From assembly GCF_022565915.1 (NCBI RefSeq), contig NZ_JAJOYX010000007.1, positions 1 to 64,000 on the forward strand: a stretch of DNA of 64,000 bases, in the 5' to 3' direction. The notes below the pieces were generated by a model that saw nothing but the letters and a program-made list of their open reading frames with translations, was not told the DNA's origin and did no database searches. The translations under genes were made by a program, and so were the position numbers. The DNA comes from Nesterenkonia sp. LB17. Its GTDB lineage: Bacteria; Actinomycetota; Actinomycetes; Actinomycetales; Micrococcaceae. This document shows, piece after piece, positions 1-6,056 of this stretch; within the stretch, counting starts at the first letter, position 1; each line of letters starts with the position of its first letter.

Positions 1-159
1 ATGGCTGAGGAGCTCAAGGAGCCTGCGCAGGAATCTGTGCAGCGGGTTCGTGATTCCGCGGCGGAGAGCGCTCAGAACGTGAGGTCTGAGGGTCAGGAGC
101 AGAAGAGCACCGTCACGGATTCGGCCAGGTCCTCGGCAGAGGAGGTCCGCGGCAGCTGA
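1..159 (+). CDS. Small charged LEA-like protein, possibly the C-terminal end of a longer protein
   Basis: An open frame runs from the first base of the window to a TGA at 157-159. Read from the ATG at position 1 it gives 52 residues. The protein is hydrophilic, rich in Glu, Ser, Gln, Ala and Arg, with no Cys or Trp and no membrane segment. The pattern recalls amphipathic helical tails seen in actinobacterial stress or LEA-like small proteins. Because the window begins exactly here, the ATG may be internal and the true start may lie outside. It is followed at once by a strong hairpin, which fits the end of a transcription unit. No specific function can be assigned. Confidence 0.55.
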   Translation: MAEELKEPAQESVQRVRDSAAESAQNVRSEGQEQKSTVTDSARSSAEEVRGS

Positions 160-171
160 GACTCACCGAAA

Positions 172-213
172 CAGGACGGGGCCGGCTTCGATCAGAAGGC
201 GGGCCCCGTCCTG
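172..213. terminator. Intergenic hairpin terminator
   Basis: A perfect 12-bp stem, CAGGACGGGGCC at 172-183 with GGCCCCGTCCTG at 202-213, closes an 18-nt loop that can pair further inside. It lies 12 nt after the stop of the first gene. It also lies beyond the 3' end of the minus-strand kinase at 478, so it may serve both directions. The remaining 214-477 stretch shows no gene or clear signal. Confidence 0.7.
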
Positions 214-477
214 CGGATGCGCAGAGCCCCTGGGAATGAGTCGGGAGAGGGCCGAATTCCGACACGGGGACAGCGGCGGCCTACTGGACCGGCATGACGC
301 CCCGGAGCCTGCACGGATCGTGTGCCTGGATAGAATCTGACACCCAACCTCAGTCTCAAGAAACTCCCGGGGAATCCAGGCGTCTTCTTACCCGATATCG
401 GCTCTGTGTGGCTCCGTCCGGTGTCGATCCGGTGCCCCGAGGCGCCAGCGATGACCGCCGCGACACGGGTGGTCTGA

Positions 478-2172
478 TCATGGGACGTCCTGACCATGGA
501 CCGGGACGTGCCAGCGCGCCCGCACCCCGCCGTTCTCCCCCGGGGTCAGCCCAAAGGCACCACCCCGAGCACCCGCCCTGGCCCGCAGATTCGCAGTGCC
601 GCTCGCGGTCTTGTCACCGGCAGCCAGGCCGACCCCGTCGTCACCGACCGTGACCGTGACTCCGGCGGAGTCTGCCTGGACCTCGATCGAGACCGCAGTC
701 GCCCTGGCATGGCGAGTCACGTTGGTGACCGTCTCACGCAGGACCGCGACGACATCATCTGCGAGCTCACCCTTGATGAACGCATCGATCTGACCCGTGA
801 AGGTCACCTTCGGAGCCATGCCAAGCCCGGCCGAGAGCTCGGTGACGACATCGAGCAGCCGATGACGCATGGTCCTGGTGGTCTTACGGGTGCGCAGAGT
901 GAATATCGCGTTGCGGATGTCTTCAATGGCCGCGTCGATCTCCGCCACATGCCTGTCGATCCTCCCGCAATGTCGGGGGTGAGCCGAGGCGAAGGCCTGC
1001 AGCCCCAGGCCCGTGGCGAAGAGCCGCTGGATGACATGGTCATGGAGATCCCGAGCAGTGCGCGCCCGGTCTTCGATCACGCCGAGCCGCTGCCGATCCG
1101 CTCGCGCCCAGGACAGCGCCACAGCCAGACCCGCCTGGGTCGCGAAGTCCGAGAGCAGCTCCAGGTCACCGGAGTCAAAGGCCGGCCGGGACTCGGCCCG
1201 GGTCGCGCAGACCGCACCGATGCGGTCCCCGGAGACGATCAGCGGAACAGCGATCACCGAGGAGCTCGGGACCCGCTCACAGAACGGTGGGACATCTGTT
1301 CCCTCGGGAGGCGAGATGCTCGCCGTCCCCTCCATGGCCCGCGACACCGCGCCTTCGACCCAGGGCAGCACCTCGCCCTCGATCAGCGAGGCGCCCTGTC
1401 CGCGGGCGGTGTCGATGAAGAGCTCTTCGCCCACCGCGTCGGAGGTCACGATGGCGGCGAAGTCCGCTTCGGTGAGGGTCGCGACCCCGTGGGCCAGGAC
1501 GCCGAAGACATCGATGGTCTCCGAGGCCAGCAGTGCTGAGGTGACATCGCCCAGGACGGCGCTGAGCTGCTGCGCTCGGCGGGCCTCTTCGTAGAGTCGG
1601 GCGTTGTTGATCGCGGTCGCAGCCGTGGCGGCCAGCGCCGTGACGAGTTCTTCGTCCTCGTCGGTGAAGGGCCCATCGGCCCGGTTGGTGAGGTAGAGGT
1701 TGCCGTAGGTCTCGCCGCGGATCTTGATCGGGACCCCGAGGAAGCTGTTCATCGGCGGGTGGTGGGCGGGAAAGCCGACCGCCCGGGGATCCGTGGTGAG
1801 GTCGGTGAGTCGGATCGGGTTGCTGCTCTGGTTCACCGCGCCCAGGACCCCGTGCCCGGCGGGCAGGTCTCCGATCTTCTCGGCCACGTGCTGCGCCATC
1901 CCGACGTGGATGAACCGCTCGAGGGAGCCATCAGCGGCGATGACGCCCAGTGCGGCGTACTCGGCGTCCGCGACGATCCTGGCCTCCTCGGCGATGCGCC
2001 GCAGAACATGTTCCAGGTCCAGATCGCTGGCCACGACGTTGCTGGCGTCGAGCAGGGTCTGCAGTCTGCGCTGGGAGCTGAGGACCCGGATAGTGCGCGC
2101 GATGGAATCCCCCACCGCACCATTGGCTTCAAGCTTCGGAAGGTAGGTCACCCGAAGTTCATCGGCATCCAT
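478..2172 (-). CDS. DosS/DevS-like GAF-domain sensor histidine kinase (orphan)
   Basis: Predicted cytosolic two-component sensor of 564 residues. Two GAF domains occupy about residues 40-190 and 205-355. A HisKA_3 dimerisation/phosphoacceptor segment follows with DLHD at 375-378 (His377), then a C-terminal HATPase with a DDGVG box at about 511-515. The first GAF carries FPAHHPPM around residues 134-141. From memory, this matches the region of mycobacterial DosS that holds the proximal haem histidine, so gas or redox sensing through haem is possible but inferred. I chose the ATG at 2172 because GGAGG sits just upstream (spacing of 3 nt is short) and because the upstream frame is low-complexity Arg/Pro sequence unlike the family. 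No partner response regulator lies within the window. Confidence 0.85.
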   Translation of the reverse strand: MDADELRVTYLPKLEANGAVGDSIARTIRVLSSQRRLQTLLDASNVVASDLDLEHVLRRIAEEARIVADAEYAALGVIAADGSLERFIHVGMAQHVAEKIGDLPAGHGVLGAVNQSSNPIRLTDLTTDPRAVGFPAHHPPMNSFLGVPIKIRGETYGNLYLTNRADGPFTDEDEELVTALAATAATAINNARLYEEARRAQQLSAVLGDVTSALLASETIDVFGVLAHGVATLTEADFAAIVTSDAVGEELFIDTARGQGASLIEGEVLPWVEGAVSRAMEGTASISPPEGTDVPPFCERVPSSSVIAVPLIVSGDRIGAVCATRAESRPAFDSGDLELLSDFATQAGLAVALSWARADRQRLGVIEDRARTARDLHDHVIQRLFATGLGLQAFASAHPRHCGRIDRHVAEIDAAIEDIRNAIFTLRTRKTTRTMRHRLLDVVTELSAGLGMAPKVTFTGQIDAFIKGELADDVVAVLRETVTNVTRHARATAVSIEVQADSAGVTVTVGDDGVGLAAGDKTASGTANLRARAGARGGAFGLTPGENGGVRARWHVPVHGQDVP

Positions 2173-2748
2173 AACCCTCCTGGCAACGAAGCCTGACCAT
2201 ATGCCCGCCTCGGTGGGCCCGAGACCAACCGAGCGCGGTGATCGGGGCGTACTGCTCGGCGTCTTTCTCCGCGTCCAGGCAGTTCTTCCCGTCGCACGTG
2301 CGACGGGTGAATCTTGAGTGCAAGTTCCCGGGTCGCCGTGGGGAGGGTGCTCGGCGAGCCTTCGTATAGAACAATCAATCACCTTTTCGGCTGGAGACGT
2401 CAGCGCCTCATGGTTTTGTGGCACCACTTAGAGGACCCGGTGCCGCATGGTGAAGGGTCCATAGGGTGGTACGTCACTAACTGCGAGCGCGTTCAAGGTC
2501 AATCCGAAATTTCTTCCCGACAGTGTCCCGGAAGCAGTGCCGTGGCGCTGCGCTGACCGATGATCATGGCGCAGCGCTGATCGTGGGTGGATCAATCGGC
2601 AACGATCGGCGCCCCGGTCACCCGGGCCACCGACGCGATCGAGCTCGCGCATATGCACGCCAGGTCCGCGAAGGCCGAAACCAGGAAGGCGTTCATCATC
2701 GCGGACACCGCTCGCACCTTGCCGACCGCACTGCGCTCGATCGCATTC
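2173..2748. other. Non-coding gap between histidine kinase and sigma factor, with two palindromes
   Basis: No convincing gene in 576 bases. Two symmetric elements are visible. One is a perfect 20-bp palindrome at 2288-2307. The other is an inverted repeat, GCGCTGCGC at 2545-2553 with GCGCAGCGC at 2569-2577, which could be a hairpin downstream of the minus-strand sigma factor. Short open frames here have no recognisable protein character. Confidence 0.6.
2288..2307. promoter_or_regulatory. Perfect 20-bp palindrome upstream of the histidine kinase
   Basis: CCCGTCGCACGTGCGACGGG is an uninterrupted perfect palindrome, 115-135 bp upstream of the chosen kinase start. A dimeric regulator could bind here. 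A transcribed hairpin is less likely because there is no loop. Nothing identifies the protein. Confidence 0.4.
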
Positions 2749-3252
2749 TCAGACTTCCAGTGCCGTCCGCAGCGATCTCAGCCCGTAGTACATGCGCGTC
2801 CGCAAGGTCGCGACCGGAACTCCTGTCTGTTCCGAAAGCTCTTGATATCCAACGCCGTGCAGTTGAACAGCAACGATGACCTCGCGGTGTTCGGACGTGA
2901 GCGTAGCCAGAGACGCATAGAGGTCCAACCGCTCCACGAGGAGGAGATCCTCTGTCCCCGGCTCGGTCGCCCCCTCGATCCCCTCCGGACCCGATCGCGC
3001 CGGGTGCCGAGCGCGAGCTCGCAACGCGTCCGCGACGAGGTCCCGTTCGATGGCGAACAACCAGGTTCTCACCGAGCCCCGTTCACTGCTGTACTGCCCT
3101 CTGTTCCGCCAGGCACGGATGAAGACCTCCTGAACACAGTCTTCCGCCTCGGCCCGGTCACCCAGCGCGTTGAGTGCGAACGCAAAAAGAGCAGACCCGT
3201 GGACAGCGAACGTTGCACAGACGTCGAAGGGCGCCTCACCTTCGTGACGCAT
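2749..3252 (-). CDS. ECF-type RNA polymerase sigma factor
   Basis: Protein of 167 residues with the two domains of an extracytoplasmic-function sigma-70. Region 2 lies at about residues 25-75 and contains the DCVQEVFIRAW-like core helix. Region 4 lies at about residues 110-165 and holds the helix-turn-helix GYQELSEQTGVPVATLRTRM. The start at 3252 is supported by GAGGGAG seven nt upstream. Longer readings into 3558 add Pro/Ser-rich sequence foreign to the family. No anti-sigma factor is adjacent on either side, so its control is not evident. The gene stands alone between two long non-coding stretches. The subfamily cannot be fixed by eye. Confidence 0.88.
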   Translation of the reverse strand: MRHEGEAPFDVCATFAVHGSALFAFALNALGDRAEAEDCVQEVFIRAWRNRGQYSSERGSVRTWLFAIERDLVADALRARARHPARSGPEGIEGATEPGTEDLLLVERLDLYASLATLTSEHREVIVAVQLHGVGYQELSEQTGVPVATLRTRMYYGLRSLRTALEV

Positions 3253-4075
3253 CGAAAGCTCCCTCTGGTGCCTCAGGACTCCGGGATTCATTTCTCTGAG
3301 CGCTGCACTCCATGGCGTCACGGCCCGGACAGGTGCCGAAGCGGTGAAACTGCTGTGCGTTCGGACCCCGGATCGCTGGAGAAACAGGGAACCTTGGACC
3401 TGGCCACGACGAGAGTCTGCGCTTCCCGTCGGTGCGGGTGAGCCCCACGACGCCCACTGGCTTTCCTTCCCAGTCCGCCGTTGACCGTCTCCAGCCGGCC
3501 AGTGACCTCCGGTCGGGCCAGCTGTGCGCTCTGGTGCTGGCGACGGGAAGACTCGCACAGAAGCTGCTTTTCACGGTCAGTTGATCAGGCATCGGAACGG
3601 GCCTTCCCGCTGCCAGAGCCGGGCTCCGTGCAAGGAGGCTGACTAGCAACGAATAGCTAATAAAAATTTGAACTAAATCTCTACCAGAGTATCCATAAAC
3701 CATCCGGGGTCCATCGAATGTGATAAATCTCACAAACAAGTGGAAAGCTTCAGCCCCTCGCACCAAACCTTTCGCCGACCCTGACCAGCTCGTGATCAGT
3801 GATGATTCTCGTGCCACCCATAAGACGAGGGTGGTAAATGTGTCTCTGCTTTATATGACCAGACCCACGGTTCAGCCAACCTGTCGGGCACTCATGCCCG
3901 GACATCTGCTCTTCTTTCGAATTAAATTTTTATTTGGGACAAGCTTGAACGCAGGGCACCTTTCCGGAGTAACCATCATTAGCTATACCTTCTGCAGGAC
4001 TTCTCCTTGCAGGAGTCGATGCGATGGACGAGGCAGGTACTGCCTCATCCTCGATTAAGCAGTGAGGTGTTGAAT
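3253..4075. other. Long AT-enriched intergenic region upstream of lsr2 copy 1
   Basis: About 820 bases without a credible gene. The part from about 3640 to 4000 is clearly more AT-rich than the surroundings. It contains an 11-bp inverted repeat, AATAAAAATTT at 3659-3669 with its complement at 3924-3934. A TATACC hexamer at 3985-3990 could be the -10 of the lsr2 promoter. Lsr2 prefers AT-rich DNA, so self-binding is plausible but is inference. Confidence 0.5.
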
Positions 4076-4378
4076 ATGGCTCAGAGGATTGAAGTGGTGC
4101 TCGTCGACGATCTTGACGGCAGTGAAGCGAAAGAGACCGTGGCTTTTGGTCTGGATGCTCGGTATTACGAGATCGACCTCAGCGATGAGCACACGAAGGA
4201 GCTGCGTGAGACGCTGAAGCAGTACATCCGCAAGGGGCGGGTCATTGCCCCTCCGTCACCGCAGAATGAGGCTCGGCAGATTCGTGAGTGGGCGGTGAAC
4301 AACGGTTATCAGGTCTCCACGCGGGGCCGATTGCACCGCGACATCGTTGAGGCCTATCGCAACGCCAAGAAGCGCTAG
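4076..4378 (+). CDS. lsr2: Lsr2 nucleoid-associated DNA-bridging protein, copy 1
   Basis: A 100-residue actinobacterial H-NS functional analogue that bridges AT-rich DNA and silences genes. The N-terminal half (VEVVLVDDLDG type) is the dimerisation domain. The C-terminal half carries the RGR motif in STRGRLH (about residues 82-88), which inserts into the minor groove like an AT-hook. The ATG at 4076 is preceded by GAGG with 8-nt spacing and gives the standard Lsr2 start MAQ. The window encodes a second copy at 52619-52921 that differs at 12 of 100 positions. It is followed by a very strong hairpin and preceded by an AT-rich island that could mediate autoregulation. Confidence 0.97.
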   Translation: MAQRIEVVLVDDLDGSEAKETVAFGLDARYYEIDLSDEHTKELRETLKQYIRKGRVIAPPSPQNEARQIREWAVNNGYQVSTRGRLHRDIVEAYRNAKKR

Positions 4379-4394
4379 AGAGCGATGAATACTT

Positions 4395-4442
4395 CAGATG
4401 GGTGGAGCCTGGAAGCGCACGCTTCCAGGCTCCACCCATCTG
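4395..4442. terminator. Strong hairpin terminator after lsr2
   Basis: A perfect 20-bp stem at 4397-4416 and 4421-4440 with a GCAC loop. The pairing can be extended imperfectly on both sides. It starts 18 nt after the lsr2 stop. There is no long T run, as is common in GC-rich actinobacteria. Between this hairpin and 4683 (about 240 nt) no gene was seen. Confidence 0.85.
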
Positions 4443-4683
4443 TGAAGTACAAGCTGCTGCGCCTCTTCTACGGCTTCCCGAGCACTCGGGCATCCCACTG
4501 TGCGGGCGAGATGGAATCACAGGCCCTGGAATCCTTCCATCACCCGTGTCGTCTGCATAGACGCTGAAGGCGGCCACGGATGCAGCCAGAGTCGTAGAGA
4601 AGCAGCTCGCTGGACTGACCTGAATATCCGGGATCTCCGGAATGCGCGACTGGATGCAGGTTCGCACCTGACCCCAGACACAA

Positions 4684-4711
4684 GAAAACCCCTGGAGATC
4701 CAGGGGTTTTC
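4684..4711. terminator. Terminator of the tRNA operon
   Basis: GAAAACCCCTGG at 4684-4695 pairs perfectly with CCAGGGGTTTTC at 4700-4711 around a four-base loop. It lies 21 nt beyond the 3' end of tRNA-Phe on the minus strand. On that strand the stem ends in a T run, so it should act as an intrinsic terminator for the Glu-Asp-Phe tRNA transcript. Confidence 0.85.
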
Positions 4712-4732
4712 TCACCCGATACCGGGTAAAGG

Positions 4733-4805
4733 TGGCTCCGACCGGCGTCGATCCGGTGACCTTTCGATTTTCAGTCGAACGCTCTACCAACTGAGCTACA
4801 GAGCC
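4733..4805 (-). tRNA. tRNA-Phe (anticodon GAA)
   Basis: Read on the minus strand, a 73-nt cloverleaf begins GGCTCTGTAGCTCAG. It has the anticodon loop CTGAAAATC (GAA) and ends with acceptor GGAGCC plus discriminator A. CCA is present by chance or encoded next to it. It is third and last in a minus-strand tRNA operon. Confidence 0.97.
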
Positions 4806-4867
4806 ATAAATCGCCAACTGCGACGACGACTCGCTCTCCGCCCAGATTCTCTGTACAGAGAGTGAAG

Positions 4868-4941
4868 CGACCCTGACGGGACTTGAACCCGCGACCTCCG
4901 CCGTGACAGGGCGGCGCGCTAACCAACTGCGCTACAGGGCC
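4868..4941 (-). tRNA. tRNA-Asp (anticodon GTC)
   Basis: A 74-nt cloverleaf on the minus strand begins GGCCCTGTAGCGCAG. Its anticodon loop is CCTGTCACG (GTC), with a normal T-arm GGGTTCAAGTCCC and discriminator G. It is the middle gene of the Glu-Asp-Phe operon. Confidence 0.97.
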
Positions 4942-5066
4942 TTACTTTGTGCCGCTTGGCACGAAGTGAAACCTTACCAGTCCCACCCCTTCGATCCAAA
5001 TCACACTTCCGTGAGATTCAAGACCATGATCCGCGACTTGCCATCGCAGTCCCCGTTTCACCGGAG

Positions 5067-5139
5067 TACCCCCAACGGGATTCGAACCCGTGCCGCCGCC
5101 GTGAAAGGGCGGTGTCCTAGGCCGCTAGACGATGGGGGC
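5067..5139 (-). tRNA. tRNA-Glu (anticodon TTC)
   Basis: A 73-nt cloverleaf on the minus strand begins GCCCCCATCGTCTAG. Its anticodon loop is CCTTTCACG (TTC), T-arm GGGTTCGAATCCC and discriminator A. It is the first gene of the operon and lies about 25 nt downstream of the promoter at 5165-5193. Confidence 0.97.
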
Positions 5140-5164
5140 CCGATCCCTGGTGGGAACCTGTAAA

Positions 5165-5193
5165 AGTTTAGGTCCAGCACCCCCGGAGAGCAA
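5165..5193 (-). promoter_or_regulatory. Promoter of the tRNA Glu-Asp-Phe operon
   Basis: On the minus strand, a -35 element TTGCTC (5193-5188), a 17-nt spacer and a -10 element TAAACT (5170-5165) form a good vegetative-sigma promoter. Transcription would start near 5158, about 19 nt before tRNA-Glu. The prediction rests on position and spacing only. Confidence 0.65.
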
Positions 5194-5243
5194 ATCCGCC
5201 GGCGAAGACCCCCTCTGGGTGCGGGTCTCTCTAGGATGAAGCC

Positions 5244-5609
5244 ATGGTCTTTCCCATGAGCGACGAGGAATTTGACGCCGCCTCCACCGAAGCCCTGAAC
5301 AGCATTCCCGCAGAACTGGCCGACCAGCTCGAGAATGTGGCGGTCTTCGTCGAGGACCGATACGAACCACAGTCATGGGAGGATCCCTCGACGGTGCTGC
5401 TGGGGCTCTACGAGGGGACCCCGCTCACTGAGCGCGGCGGGGAAGGCTGGTCCATGCCGGATCACATCACGCTGTATAAGGAGCCGATCCTGCAGATGTG
5501 CCACAGCCGCGAGGAAGTGCTCGATCAGATCACGATCACGGTGATCCACGAGGTGGCCCACTTCTTCGGGATCGACGATGACACTCTGCATCGTCTCGGC
5601 TGGGGCTGA
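5244..5609 (+). CDS. Small zincin-like metallopeptidase family protein (DUF1025 type)
   Basis: A 121-residue cytosolic protein with the HEVAHFFGI zinc-binding motif (HExxH) at about residues 101-109, close to the C-terminus. This is characteristic of the short zincin_1 family common in actinobacteria, where it often sits near tRNA genes. The substrate is not known. The start at 5244 directly follows TAGGAT plus 6 nt, so the transcript is probably leaderless. An internal ATG at 5256 is the only alternative. No partner gene is attached. Confidence 0.85.
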   Translation: MVFPMSDEEFDAASTEALNSIPAELADQLENVAVFVEDRYEPQSWEDPSTVLLGLYEGTPLTERGGEGWSMPDHITLYKEPILQMCHSREEVLDQITITVIHEVAHFFGIDDDTLHRLGWG

Positions 5610-5660
5610 ATACAGCGGCACCGAGGATATCGGCCGCCACCTATAACGCTATTAGCACAG

Positions 5661-5747
5661 TGTCATTGCAATGTCGGGGAGGCTCAACCTTCAACCTACT
5701 TGAAGGTTGCAACTAAGGCTTTGTGCCGCTAGATCCCCGGAATGACA
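5661..5747 (+). other. Foldable nested inverted-repeat element of unknown role
   Basis: Three nested stems are consistent with one fold. TGTCATT at 5661-5667 pairs with AATGACA at 5741-5747. TCGGGGA at 5674-5680 pairs with TCCCCGG at 5734-5740, with one G-T pair. A perfect 10-bp hairpin, CAACCTTCAA at 5685-5694 with its complement at 5700-5709, sits inside. It lies 52 nt after the metallopeptidase stop. It may be a terminator, part of a leader RNA, or a small RNA. It matches no family I recognise. Confidence 0.4.
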
Positions 5748-5882
5748 GGGAAGTAGCCCTCCATAGCTTGATCACAGGAACGACACGACCTGTTGCCAAG
5801 ATGACAAATCCACAACTATCGTTACCGGCGTAGCGCCAAAAGGCTCGAATCGCGTTTCCCATCGTTACGCTTCGGCCTCTGG

Positions 5883-5913
5883 ATCACACGGCTATCACCG
5901 CACGGCGATCACC
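5883..5913 (+). promoter_or_regulatory. Operator-like direct repeats upstream of the NlpC/P60 gene
   Basis: CACGGCTATCACC at 5887-5899 and CACGGCGATCACC at 5901-5913 are 12/13 identical. The pentamer ATCAC occurs three times (5883, 5894, 5908). The cluster ends about 20 bp before a possible -10 hexamer at 5932, a position suited to an activator or repressor. Confidence 0.4.
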
Positions 5914-6056
5914 TTTTTGATTGAGGGTTTTTAAACTGTCTTTCCCTGGGTCCGCCTGGTCACGTGAGTCCAAGAGCTGAGGCAACCGCGATTCGAACCT
6001 TGCCCTGTGAGACGGGCTGCGGCGCTTCCCCAGTGAGGACTAAGTGAGGATCTACC

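Larger units (their letters stand above)
5610..6056. promoter_or_regulatory. 447-bp control region upstream of the NlpC/P60 gene
   Basis: No gene is visible. The region holds a foldable element at 5661-5747, GTTAC sites at 5821-5825 and 5864-5868, a cluster of ATCAC repeats at 5883-5913, and a TAAACT hexamer at 5932-5937 that could be the -10 of the downstream gene (start near 5944). In corynebacteria the MtrAB system controls NlpC-type peptidases. Whether any of these repeats are MtrA sites is speculation. I looked for the c-di-AMP (ydaO) riboswitch that precedes some actinobacterial cell-wall hydrolase genes and did not see its conserved blocks. Confidence 0.5.

Noticed and set aside
2173-2427. 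85-codon N-terminal extension of the sensor kinase
   Set aside because: Arg/Pro/Ser-rich and unlike GAF kinases; contains a perfect palindrome, and a ribosome site precedes the internal ATG at 2172.
3236-3817. A 193-codon minus-strand frame upstream of the sigma factor
   Set aside because: No ribosome site or domain; overlaps the sigma gene start and AT-rich control DNA.
5610-6056. c-di-AMP (ydaO) riboswitch before the NlpC/P60 gene
   Set aside because: Expected from related genes, but the conserved blocks could not be found by reading.
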